The position numbers were made by a program, and so were the translations under genes. 64,000 nt of DNA, from the NCBI GenBank assembly GCA_937872475.1, contig CALMSY010000011.1, positions 78,520 to 142,519 on the forward strand, given 5' to 3'. Each line of letters starts with the position of its first letter. The stretch's first letter is position 1. The notes under the pieces are model-generated. The model had not been told where the DNA came from. It saw only the letters and a list, made by a program, of their open reading frames with translations, and searched no databases. This DNA is from 67-14 sp020438345 (GTDB taxonomy: Bacteria > Actinomycetota > Thermoleophilia > Solirubrobacterales > 70-9). Below, in pieces: positions 7,435 to 15,842 of the stretch.

Positions 7435-9251
7435 TTTCCGGCGACACCGCCCTGGAGGAAGTCACCTGGAACCTCGACGATCTGTTCGAAGGTGACACCT
7501 CCGACCCGAATGCGGCAGTCACGGAGCTACTCGACGAAGCCGAGAAGTCCTCCGAAAAGTTCGCGGCCGAATACGAAGGCAAGGTGGCTGAGCTCGACGG
7601 CCCCGGACTGATCGTGGCCATGACGAAGCTGGCTGATATCTCCGATCGGGCCGGCCGGGCACTGAACTATGCCCACTTGCGCTTCGCCGCCGACACCGCC
7701 GACCCGGCCAACGGGGCACTGCTCCAGATGGGTTCCGAACGGGCCACCCGCATCCAAACAACGCTTCTCTTTTTCGATCTCGAATGGGCCGAGCTGGAAA
7801 ACGAGAAGGCAGAGGAGCTGCTGGCCACACCCGGACTCGGGTTCTGCGAACACCATCTGCGCAACGAACGACGGTACCGCGACCACCTCCTGAGCGCGCC
7901 CGAGGAACGGATCGCAACCGAGATGTCAGTGACCGGTGCCGGCGCATGGTCAAGGCTCTTCGACGAGCTGACCTCGGCGATCAGAGTGGACCTCCCCGGC
8001 GACGGTGAACCAGTGAGCCTGGATGTCGCTCTGGCCGGCCTCCAGGATCCCGACCGGGAGAGTCGCAAGGCAACGGCGGAAGCGGTTACAGCATCGCTGG
8101 AACCCGGTCTTCGCACGAGAGCCTATGTCTTCAACACGCTACTCCAGGACAAGGCAACGAGGGACCGACTCCGGAAATATCCGCATTGGCTGGCAACCCG
8201 CAATCTAAGCAACGAAGCTTCGGATGAATCGGTTCAGGCCCTTATTGAAGCCGTAAAGGGACGCTACGACCTGCCTCGCTCCTGGTACCGGACCAAAGCA
8301 AAACTGCTCGAAGTTGATCGCCTTGCCGACTACGACCGCATGGCCGCCATAGCCACTGACAAGGTGACCATTGGCTGGCGTGAAGGCCGTGAGATCGTCC
8401 AGAGCGCTTTCGACTCGCTTTCCCCGAGAGCCGGTGAAGTAGTCGGCCGGTTTTTCGAGGACCGCTGGATCGACGCCCCGCCCGCTCCGGACAAACGCGG
8501 CGGCGCGTTCTCCGCGTCGACTGTTCCCTCGGTCCACCCGTACGTGATGCTCAACTACACCGACCAGCGCCGGGATGTGCTCACCCTTGCACATGAACTC
8601 GGCCACGGTCTGCATCAGGCCCTTGCCGCAAAGCAGGGAATCTTCCATCAGGACACCCCGCTTACGGTTGCCGAGACAGCCTCTGTATTTGCCGAGGAGC
8701 TGGTGTTCGGCCGGCTGCTGGCAGCCGAAAACGATCCGGCTTCTCGCCTTGGTCTGCTTGCCGAATCGGTTGAGGGCCAGATAGCCACGATCTTCAGGCA
8801 GATCGCGATGAACCAGTTCGAAGACCGGGTCCACACATCCCGCCGCAACGAAGGTGAACTCTCAGTCGAGCGTTTCGGCGAACTCTGGTCGGAAACCCAG
8901 GAAGAGCTGCTCGGAGATGCTGTCGAAGTAACCGACGGCTATCGGTCCTGGTGGTCATATGTCCCGCATTTCATCGGGTCGCCCGGATATGTCTACGCCT
9001 ATGCCTATGGCCAGTTGCTGGCCCTGTCTGTCTACCGGCTATATGAAGAACGGGGTGACGAAATCGTGCCGGGCTATCTCGACATGCTTGCTGCCGGCGG
9101 TTCCCGCTCACCCGAGCAACTCGGGGCCATGGTCGGTGTTGACTTAAGTGACCCATCGTTCTGGGACAACGGACTCGATCTGGTCGCAGGCCAGATCGAA
9201 GCGGCACAGGCAGCTGCCGATGAAGTGATCGCCGCCCGCGAAGGGAACTGA
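7431..9251 (+). CDS. M3-family oligoendopeptidase (PepF-like)
   Basis: Zinc metallopeptidase of 606 residues that degrades short peptides in the cytoplasm. The HELGH zinc site is in LAHELGHGLHQ and the third ligand is the glutamate in VAETASVFAEE about 25 residues later, as in M3B oligoendopeptidase F. The N-terminal lid domain is intact and no signal peptide is present. The GTG start overlaps the stop of the upstream membrane-protein gene. Confidence 0.93.
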   Translation: MISGDTALEEVTWNLDDLFEGDTSDPNAAVTELLDEAEKSSEKFAAEYEGKVAELDGPGLIVAMTKLADISDRAGRALNYAHLRFAADTADPANGALLQMGSERATRIQTTLLFFDLEWAELENEKAEELLATPGLGFCEHHLRNERRYRDHLLSAPEERIATEMSVTGAGAWSRLFDELTSAIRVDLPGDGEPVSLDVALAGLQDPDRESRKATAEAVTASLEPGLRTRAYVFNTLLQDKATRDRLRKYPHWLATRNLSNEASDESVQALIEAVKGRYDLPRSWYRTKAKLLEVDRLADYDRMAAIATDKVTIGWREGREIVQSAFDSLSPRAGEVVGRFFEDRWIDAPPAPDKRGGAFSASTVPSVHPYVMLNYTDQRRDVLTLAHELGHGLHQALAAKQGIFHQDTPLTVAETASVFAEELVFGRLLAAENDPASRLGLLAESVEGQIATIFRQIAMNQFEDRVHTSRRNEGELSVERFGELWSETQEELLGDAVEVTDGYRSWWSYVPHFIGSPGYVYAYAYGQLLALSVYRLYEERGDEIVPGYLDMLAAGGSRSPEQLGAMVGVDLSDPSFWDNGLDLVAGQIEAAQAAADEVIAAREGN

Positions 9252-9360
9252 CCGGTAGCTGGCAGTTGGCTGTCGCCAGTCACGGAACCTGCGGAACAGA
9301 AGGGGTACCTGGGGAGTGCCGGATAGCGGATCACCCGAAGCGGGTACGAAAGGCAGAAGG

Positions 9361-9912
9361 ATGCCAGCGCAGGACAGAAGGCAAAGGATTCCCCAGGAGA
9401 CGCGCCGCGTCGAAGTCATCGATGCGGCACTGATCGAGTTCGGAAAGTATGGGTACGCCGGTACGTCCACCTCGATGATCGCCACACGGGCGGGGATCAG
9501 GCAGCCCTACATTTACGCATTGTTCGAGAACAAGCGAGACCTCTTCCTGGCCTGCCATGAAGTCCTCAATCTCCAGATCCTCCAGGCGTTCAACGAGGCC
9601 TTCGATGACGAAGATTCACCCTACGAACGCCTCCGCAAGATGGGGCTCGCGTATCTCGACCTGCTCAATGCGGATGACCGCACGAGATGCCATCTGCATA
9701 TCTTCGCTGCGGCCGGGGTCGATGACCTCAAGACACCCATTCGCGAGGGGTTCAACCAGTTCTTCGAAGATGTGATTGAGCTATCCGGTGCCACCCGGCC
9801 GGAAGTAGCCCGATTCCTCGCCACCGGCGTCTTGGTAAATGCCATGACCGCCCTGGAAGTGCCGTCTGAAATGATCGGCTACCTGGAAATGATCCCGGGG
9901 GGTGCGCTGTGA
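9361..9912 (+). CDS. TetR-family transcriptional regulator
   Basis: Regulator of 183 residues. The N-terminal helix-turn-helix shows the usual pattern: ALIEFGKYGYAGTS, then IATRAGIRQPYIYALFENK. The C-terminal ligand domain is not specific enough to name an inducer. The ATG at 9361 is chosen because GAAAGG lies 7 nt upstream; a GTG at 9316 is possible. The stop overlaps the GTG of the next gene (GTGA), an unusual coupling of a regulator to a secreted wall-type enzyme. Confidence 0.9.
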   Translation: MPAQDRRQRIPQETRRVEVIDAALIEFGKYGYAGTSTSMIATRAGIRQPYIYALFENKRDLFLACHEVLNLQILQAFNEAFDDEDSPYERLRKMGLAYLDLLNADDRTRCHLHIFAAAGVDDLKTPIREGFNQFFEDVIELSGATRPEVARFLATGVLVNAMTALEVPSEMIGYLEMIPGGAL

Positions 9913-10661
9913 GAAGACCCGCCCTGCTGCTGACGGCGCTCTGCGCGGCCGTTGTCCTCCCCTCGCTGTCCCCGGCAGGGTCGCCGACAGATGCGACGCC
10001 CAGTGCCTCGGCCCGGTACCAGACCACTCAGCCGGTCGGCTGGGGTCCCCGCAGCACCCGTGCCGCCGCGAAGCTGGTCCATCGCAATGGCTTTGAGCCG
10101 CGCCCGGGCAACTTCCGGGCAAATCACCGCGTCCCTCCGAAAAGGATGCTCCGCGCCTGGCGGAAGACGAGCGAGATGCCTTACAAACGGTTCGTGAACG
10201 GTCGTTTCAGAGGCACGACCGACGAAATCATCCAGTGGTCATCCCTCAAGTGGGGGATCGACACAGACACGATGCGTGCGGTCGCCGCGGTCGAATCCTG
10301 GTGGGACATGAAAGTCCGGGGTGATGACGGTGACTCGGTCGGCCTCTACCAGGTTCGTCGCCCGTACCACTGCCGTGGCGCTTGCCGGATCGCCCGCTAC
10401 TACACGGCATTCAACGCCGACTATTACGGTGCGATCATCCGCTCCTACTTTGACGGAACCCAGACCTGGCTGAATACGGTCGAAGGCAACGGCAGGGCCT
10501 ACCAGGCGGGAGATCTCGAAGGAAGCCTCGGAGCCTGGTATTCCGGCCGCTGGTGGGGGCCGCCCGAGCGTCCGATCCAGCCCTACCTCGCTGACATCTC
10601 ACAGCGTCGTGCCGAAAAGATCTGGACCCATCCAGACTTCATCGCCTACGACCGGGGCTGA
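9909..10661 (+). CDS. Secreted lytic-transglycosylase-like protein
   Basis: Exported protein of 250 residues. A short signal peptide (hydrophobic about 4-22) is followed by a low-complexity stretch and then a lysozyme-like fold: AVAAVESWW gives the candidate catalytic glutamate and GDSVGLYQVR matches the SLT second motif. Aromatic residues and a cysteine pair (HCRGAC) follow. It probably cleaves peptidoglycan glycan strands outside the membrane. It overlaps the upstream tetR gene by 4 nt and converges with the next gene, 8 bp away. Confidence 0.75.
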   Translation: MRRPALLLTALCAAVVLPSLSPAGSPTDATPSASARYQTTQPVGWGPRSTRAAAKLVHRNGFEPRPGNFRANHRVPPKRMLRAWRKTSEMPYKRFVNGRFRGTTDEIIQWSSLKWGIDTDTMRAVAAVESWWDMKVRGDDGDSVGLYQVRRPYHCRGACRIARYYTAFNADYYGAIIRSYFDGTQTWLNTVEGNGRAYQAGDLEGSLGAWYSGRWWGPPERPIQPYLADISQRRAEKIWTHPDFIAYDRG

Positions 10662-10669
10662 ACGAACTC

Positions 10670-12700
10670 TCAGTTGCCTTTGCGTCGCAAGCGACTGACG
10701 ATCACCCGTTCAACCGCATTGCCGGAACGCAGCCGGAACGTGACCGGATACTTCTTGCCCTTCTTCGCCCGCCAGGTGACCCGTACCCGGAATGTGATCT
10801 GACGTTGGGCGCTGACACCAAAGGATCCAATCTGGAAACAGCGCCGGTTCAACTTCAGGACCCTGCGGTTCAGGTTGGCACAAAGCTTCGTGTTGTTGGC
10901 GATCACTCCGCCGATGTTCTTCGCTGTCACCTTGATCGGAACGACCTTGCCGCGTCGGACCGCCCTGTTGCGTGGCTTCGCAGTGAGTTTCAGGCGGGTT
11001 CCCGTTCCCCCTGTGCCAACTAGCTGCGTAATCCGGTCACCCAGAGGGGTGTGGACAGTCACCGTGGCCGACTTGGATCCCGCCGATTGCGGAGTGAACC
11101 TGATGTTGAAGGTGCATTGCGCCTGGGAATCAATCTCACGAATGCAGGAGCTCTGGTTGAAAAGCTGGAACTGCGACGAGTTGGCTCCGCTCAGGTCGAT
11201 ACCTGTCACGGAGGTCGGGGTCTGCCCGCTACTTCGGACCACGATGCTCCGCTGTGCTGTGACCCCGATGTTGACCTTGCCGAAATTGTGAAGTGAGGGA
11301 TCAACGACGACACTCGGTGAGCTGAAGGTCGACACCCGGGCGTCGGTGACGCCGCCGACAGTGGCGGCCATGACTGCCAGGGTGACGCCCGAGTTTGCCT
11401 GGACGAAGCCAACCTCGTTGACGTTGTCGAAGCCGGTTTGGGTCTGGACGTCGAAAGACGAGTTGGAGAACCGGCTCCAGGCGCTGTTTGAGGCTCCGGG
11501 CTGTGCCCAGCCCACAACTGCAGTGTCGCGGGCGTTGCCGGCGATCACAGGCTGAGTCACGTCGGGAACGATGCCCGTTGCGTTTGCCCACGACTGGTAG
11601 GGACCGTTGTTCATGACCCGGCCGGATTCGATCCGGTAAGTGCCGTCACCATAGTCATGCCGCCAGACCATCATCGGCTGGGCACCGATCGGAGTGAACA
11701 TTTCAAACTGGTCGACGTTGTACGGGACACCCCGCACAGTCGGTGTCATTGCGACGGCAGTTGAAGGGGCGGCCGGCTGGAGCTCGTTGCCCTGCAGGAA
11801 CGGGCGAACCAGCTCGGCGGCCCTGTTCACATACGGAGTTCCATTCGGGTCTTCCGTCCGGTCCCTGACCCATGCCAGATTAGGGGTGCTGTCATTTCCA
11901 TACGACACCTGGACGTGTTGCGGATTTCCGCCAGTGCCGTTCGAAGAGCTGACCGAAAGTGCCAGATAGAGCGGTGACACAGTGTCGGCCGCGTCAATCA
12001 GTACAGAGCCGACGTTGCCCTCAGCCCCGGTTCCCTGCGGCCATGCGGCCCGGTACGTACCGGCTGACTTGTAGGCGATGTCTGGCTCACCGCTGTCGAG
12101 GCCAGCGGTCGAAAGCTCATGGATGGCTCCGCCTGCTCCGTCGGCGCCGACTTTGAGGCCCTGCACCATCCAGTTGGTCCCGTTGAACTTGCGCCAGGTC
12201 ATGCCCGCGGTCCCGTCATCACCAAGTGCGATCGCAATGTCGCTCGCCGGCTGCCCGGCCGGACCAACCGTCGACCGGGTGGTGATCGCACCAACTGTAT
12301 TGTCGGCACCGATGCTGACCGAATTGACAGTGTCATCGGTCGCAGAGGTGTTGAGCCAAGCCACCATGGCCGAACCGTCATCCCGAACCGCCACTACCGG
12401 GTCGGTCGCCTGCATCGTCAGCGCCGAAAGGTTCATGACCGGTCCCGCTGTTCCGTCGATCGCGACGCGGGTACCCTGGATGACGTCAAATCCGGCGAGG
12501 TTGCGCTTCCAGACAACCAGTGAACTTCCATTGCTGGTCCCGGCAATCTGGATCTGACTCACATTCGCGCCTGCCCCGGAAATCGGCTGGGGTGTGCTCC
12601 AGGTCGCGCCCGCGGCAGCCGGTACGGCGAGCAGGGAGACGACACCCGCGACGATCGCGGCGATTCGAAGCACAACAGCTGTTGCACGGCCTTCCTGCAA
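10670..12700 (-). CDS. Secreted beta-repeat protein with ASH-like and CARDB-like domains
   Basis: Exported protein of 676 residues. After a signal peptide (hydrophobic about 10-31) comes a long region of tryptophan-containing beta repeats of about 50 residues (patterns such as VVWKRN, AMVAWLN, GMTWRK, MMVWRH), suggesting a propeller-like or repeat beta structure. Near residue 460 an ASH/choice-of-anchor-D type domain begins (PSLHNFGKVNIG), then a basic C-terminal CARDB/DUF11-like domain. The TTG start at 12700 is backed by GGAGGG 5 nt upstream. Surface or wall location is likely; no enzymatic motif is seen. Confidence 0.7.
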   Translation of the reverse strand: MQEGRATAVVLRIAAIVAGVVSLLAVPAAAGATWSTPQPISGAGANVSQIQIAGTSNGSSLVVWKRNLAGFDVIQGTRVAIDGTAGPVMNLSALTMQATDPVVAVRDDGSAMVAWLNTSATDDTVNSVSIGADNTVGAITTRSTVGPAGQPASDIAIALGDDGTAGMTWRKFNGTNWMVQGLKVGADGAGGAIHELSTAGLDSGEPDIAYKSAGTYRAAWPQGTGAEGNVGSVLIDAADTVSPLYLALSVSSSNGTGGNPQHVQVSYGNDSTPNLAWVRDRTEDPNGTPYVNRAAELVRPFLQGNELQPAAPSTAVAMTPTVRGVPYNVDQFEMFTPIGAQPMMVWRHDYGDGTYRIESGRVMNNGPYQSWANATGIVPDVTQPVIAGNARDTAVVGWAQPGASNSAWSRFSNSSFDVQTQTGFDNVNEVGFVQANSGVTLAVMAATVGGVTDARVSTFSSPSVVVDPSLHNFGKVNIGVTAQRSIVVRSSGQTPTSVTGIDLSGANSSQFQLFNQSSCIREIDSQAQCTFNIRFTPQSAGSKSATVTVHTPLGDRITQLVGTGGTGTRLKLTAKPRNRAVRRGKVVPIKVTAKNIGGVIANNTKLCANLNRRVLKLNRRCFQIGSFGVSAQRQITFRVRVTWRAKKGKKYPVTFRLRSGNAVERVIVSRLRRKGN

Positions 12701-12801
12701 AACAACCCTCCGTCCCTAGAACTGTCGGGCCAGTCTAGCCATTAGAACACCGGTAACACCGCGGTGTCGCGGCCGGAGGGTCGGTGGACCCCCCGTCGGG
12801 G

Positions 12802-15435
12802 CTAATCGGCGGCTGATTCAGCCGCCGGACCGTCACTGGCCGGATCCGGTTTTGAACCATGCGGCTCGGATCCGCCAGTGTCCTGGGAGCCCGCTCCCAC
12901 ACCGACCTTCTCCGGTCCGTCTTCCTTCTTTTTCGGTTTGCGGCGCGGCTTGGTGATCTTGAGCTTGAGTGGCTTGTCGTCTACGTCTCCGGCGTCGTCA
13001 CGGGTCACGGTGACCAGCGATCCGGCCACCGATTCACCACCGCCGGCCTTCAGCACCTCGTCGGCGAGCGGATCCTCGATGTAACGCTGGATGGCGCGAC
13101 GGAGCGGACGGGCACCCATCGACGGATCCCAGCCCTTGTCGGCCAGGAAGTCCTTGGCGTTGTTGTCGAGTTCGAGCATCAACTCGTGTTCGGCCACCTG
13201 GTTGCGGACCCGGGCGAGCATCAGTTCGATGATCTCGCGCACTTCCTCCCGGCTCAGCTTGTGGAACACGATCACCTCGTCGATCCGGTTCAGGAACTCC
13301 GGACGGAAGACCTTCCGGAGCTCGCTCATGATGCGGCCCTTCATGTCGTCATAAGTGATGCCGGTATCGTCGGACACCGTGAAACCAATGCCCTGGTTGC
13401 GGGCGATCTCGGAAGCTCCGATATTCGAGGTCATGATGATGATCGCGTTGCGGAAGTCCACGGTCCGGCCCTGCGAATCGGTCAGCCTTCCGTCCTCGAG
13501 GATCTGGAGGAGAATGTTGAAGACATCGGGATGGGCTTTCTCGATCTCGTCGAGAAGCAGCACCGAGTAGGGCTTGCGGCGTACGGCTTCGGTGAGTTGA
13601 CCACCTTCGTCGTAGCCGACGTACCCGGGAGGCGACCCGACCAGACGGCTGACCGCATGCTTCTCCATGTACTCGGACATGTCGATGCGGACCATTGAGT
13701 CTTCGTCGCCGAAGAGGAAATCAGCCAGGGTCCTGGCGAGTTCGGTCTTGCCGACACCTGAGGGGCCGAGGAACACAAATGAGCCGGCCGGTCGCTTGGG
13801 ATCCTTGATCCCGGCACGGGAACGCCGGATCGCTTTCGACACAGCCTCGATCGCAGCTTCCTGGCCGATTACCCGTTTGTGGAGCTCGCTCTCCATCTGG
13901 ATCAGCTTCTTGGTCTCCGCCTCGGTCAGTTTGAAGACCGGGATGCCGGTCCACATCGAGACAATGTCGGCTATCTCATCCTCACCGAGAACCGGGCGTT
14001 CGCCTTCTTCGCCCTCTGCCCACTCTTCTTCAAGCTGGCGTTTGCGGGTGGTCAGCTGGCGTTCCGTGTCGCGAAGATTGGCGGCCTTCTCAAACTCCTG
14101 GGCCTCGATCGCGGCTTCCTTCTCGCGGCGGGCGGTTTCGATCTCTTCCTCGAGGTCTCGGTAAACCGGCGGGGCAGTCATCGACTTGATCCGCATTCGC
14201 GACGCGGCTTCGTCGATAAGGTCGATCGCCTTGTCCGGCAGGAAACGATCCGAGATGTAGCGGTCAGCCAGCTCGGCGGCTGCCTCCAGGGCCTCATCGG
14301 AAATCTGCACTTTGTGGTGCTGCTCGTAGCGTTCGCGCAGACCCTCGAGGATCTTCACGGTCTGCTCGGGGGTCGGCTGATCCACCCGGATCTGCTGGAA
14401 GCGACGTTCCAGGGCGGAATCCCGCTCCAGGTACTTGCGGTATTCGTCGAGGGTGGTCGCACCGATGGTCTGGATCTCGCCACGGGCAAGGGCCGGCTTC
14501 AGGATCGAAGCAGCGTCGATCGCTCCCTCGGCAGCACCAGCACCAACCAGGTTGTGGATCTCGTCGATGAACAAGACGATGTCGCCCCTGGAGGCGATCT
14601 CCTTCATGACCTTCTTCAGGCGTTCCTCGAATTCACCGCGATACTTCGATCCGGCGACCAAAGCGGCAAGGTCGAGGGTGTAGATCTGCTTGTTCCGCAG
14701 CATCTCGGGCACCTCGCCCTTGATGATGCGGGAAGCGAGGCCTTCCACCACTGCGGTCTTTCCGACGCCAGGTTCCCCCAGCAGCACCGGGTTGTTCTTT
14801 GTCCGTCGCGAAAGGATCTGCATGATCCGTTCGATCTCGGTCTCGCGACCCACCACCGGATCCAGCTTGCCGTCTTCGGCCAGTTTGGTCAGATTGCGAC
14901 CGAACTGATCAAGCAGCTTCGAAGACTTCTTGCCTCCGGCTTCACCCTGGCTTGAACCACCGGGGGAACCGGCGGCGCTTTGACCGGGGCGACGACCGCC
15001 GGGCCCGGAAAGCATGCGGATGACTTCGTTGCGGATCTTGTCCGAGTCGGCGTCGAAGTCCAGGAGGATGCGTGCGGCAACACCCTCGTTCTCACGAACC
15101 AGGCCAAGCAGGATGTGCTCGGTGCCGATGTAATTGTGGCCAAGGCTCAGTGCCTCGCGCAGGGCCAGCTCCAGCACCTTTTTGGCCCGGGGAGTGAACG
15201 GGATCTGACCGGAGGTGACTTCCTCACCGGAGCCGACGATCCGCACCACCTGGGCACGCACCCGCTCCACGGTGATCTCAAGAGATTCGAGGACCCGGGC
15301 TGCGAGGCCCTCTTCCTCACGCAGCAGACCGAGCAGGATGTGCTCGGTGCCGATGTAGTTGTGCTTGAGCGTCCGCGCTTCTTCCTGGGCGAGGACTACT
15401 ACCTGACGTGCGCGCTCTGTGAATCTCTCGAACAA
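12802..15435 (-). CDS. clpC: ATP-dependent Clp protease ATP-binding subunit ClpC
   Basis: Hsp100 unfoldase feeding ClpP. The 877 residues comprise two N-domain repeats (each with NYIGTEHILLGL), AAA1 with GEPGVGKT, a UVR-type coiled middle domain, AAA2 with GPSGVGKTELA, and an extended low-complexity acidic/proline tail of about 50 residues after the basic KPRRKPKKK run. Start is TTG at 15435 with GAGGTAGAAGAG upstream. The leader is 407 bp long and structured (separate entries). It follows lysS, as in mycobacteria. Confidence 0.98.
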   Translation of the reverse strand: MFERFTERARQVVVLAQEEARTLKHNYIGTEHILLGLLREEEGLAARVLESLEITVERVRAQVVRIVGSGEEVTSGQIPFTPRAKKVLELALREALSLGHNYIGTEHILLGLVRENEGVAARILLDFDADSDKIRNEVIRMLSGPGGRRPGQSAAGSPGGSSQGEAGGKKSSKLLDQFGRNLTKLAEDGKLDPVVGRETEIERIMQILSRRTKNNPVLLGEPGVGKTAVVEGLASRIIKGEVPEMLRNKQIYTLDLAALVAGSKYRGEFEERLKKVMKEIASRGDIVLFIDEIHNLVGAGAAEGAIDAASILKPALARGEIQTIGATTLDEYRKYLERDSALERRFQQIRVDQPTPEQTVKILEGLRERYEQHHKVQISDEALEAAAELADRYISDRFLPDKAIDLIDEAASRMRIKSMTAPPVYRDLEEEIETARREKEAAIEAQEFEKAANLRDTERQLTTRKRQLEEEWAEGEEGERPVLGEDEIADIVSMWTGIPVFKLTEAETKKLIQMESELHKRVIGQEAAIEAVSKAIRRSRAGIKDPKRPAGSFVFLGPSGVGKTELARTLADFLFGDEDSMVRIDMSEYMEKHAVSRLVGSPPGYVGYDEGGQLTEAVRRKPYSVLLLDEIEKAHPDVFNILLQILEDGRLTDSQGRTVDFRNAIIIMTSNIGASEIARNQGIGFTVSDDTGITYDDMKGRIMSELRKVFRPEFLNRIDEVIVFHKLSREEVREIIELMLARVRNQVAEHELMLELDNNAKDFLADKGWDPSMGARPLRRAIQRYIEDPLADEVLKAGGGESVAGSLVTVTRDDAGDVDDKPLKLKITKPRRKPKKKEDGPEKVGVGAGSQDTGGSEPHGSKPDPASDGPAAESAAD

Positions 15436-15508
15436 GTTTCTCTTCTACCTCAAACCTCGATGGTTGGCTGAGTATCGGTGATCGGTCGGTCGGTTTCCAG
15501 GTTGATTC

Positions 15509-15621
15509 TCTCTCGCTCCCTCAAATCCGGCTTTTGAATCGCCAAAGTGCCGGTTGCCCTATCCCTGTTCAAGTCTGGAAAACCCTGGGGATCTGACCTC
15601 CGGTCTTGAGGGAGCGAGCGA
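15509..15621 (-). promoter_or_regulatory. Long-range inverted repeat in the clpC leader
   Basis: Arms at 15600-15621 and 15509-15530 are 22 nt each and complementary at 19 positions, including a 13-bp core (CTCGCTCCCTCAA). They enclose 69 nt that contain a smaller TTGAA/TTCAA pair. In clpC mRNA the first arm would begin about 7 nt after the TATACT -10, that is at or next to +1, so the transcript would open with a long closing stem. No known riboswitch class is recognised. The stretch 15436-15508 holds the ribosome binding region only. Confidence 0.55.
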
Positions 15622-15628
15622 ATAAGCC

Positions 15629-15634
15629 AGTATA
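15629..15634 (-). promoter_or_regulatory. Putative -10 TATACT of clpC
   Basis: TATACT is the best -10 in the leader (5 of 6 matches to TATAAT); the expected -35 position reads TCCAGC or ATCCAG, so there is no good -35 and an activator would be needed. Confidence 0.5.
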
Positions 15635-15711
15635 ACGAGCAGCCTTCTCCGGCTGGATCGCCGTCACCGGGCGTTTCCGATCGGATGCCCGGCTCCACCG
15701 GAACCTGAACC

Positions 15712-15727
15712 GTCGCTTTCCGCGAAC
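15712..15727 (-). promoter_or_regulatory. ClgR-like operator upstream of clpC
   Basis: GTTCGCGGAAAGCGAC on the minus strand has the CGC-N5-GCG core of actinobacterial ClgR boxes, which activate clp genes. It is centred about 98 bp upstream of the predicted +1. One core position deviates from the described consensus (G for Y). Confidence 0.4.
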
Positions 15728-15750
15728 TGGCCGGGATCTTCACGATATGG

Positions 15751-15810
15751 CGGTGAAAAACCCGGCCAGGTTGGCAGAATCGGTGAAAAACCCGGCCAGG
15801 TTGGCAGAAT
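15751..15810 (-). repeat. Exact 30-bp tandem duplication carrying terminator-like units after lysS
   Basis: Two identical 30-bp units, 15751-15780 and 15781-15810. On the minus strand each contains AACCTGGCCGGGTTTTT, which can fold into a short stem with GGCC loop followed by a T run. They sit about 33 bp past the lysS stop, so they may act as paired weak terminators between lysS and clpC. The region 15635-15750 holds the ClgR-like box and otherwise nothing I can name. Confidence 0.75.
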
Positions 15811-15842
15811 CGGGGTTAGTCCCGGGTTGAAGGAGCCAGTGG

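Noticed and set aside
15751..15810. Possible CRISPR remnant
   Set aside because: Only two abutting copies, no spacers and no cas genes.
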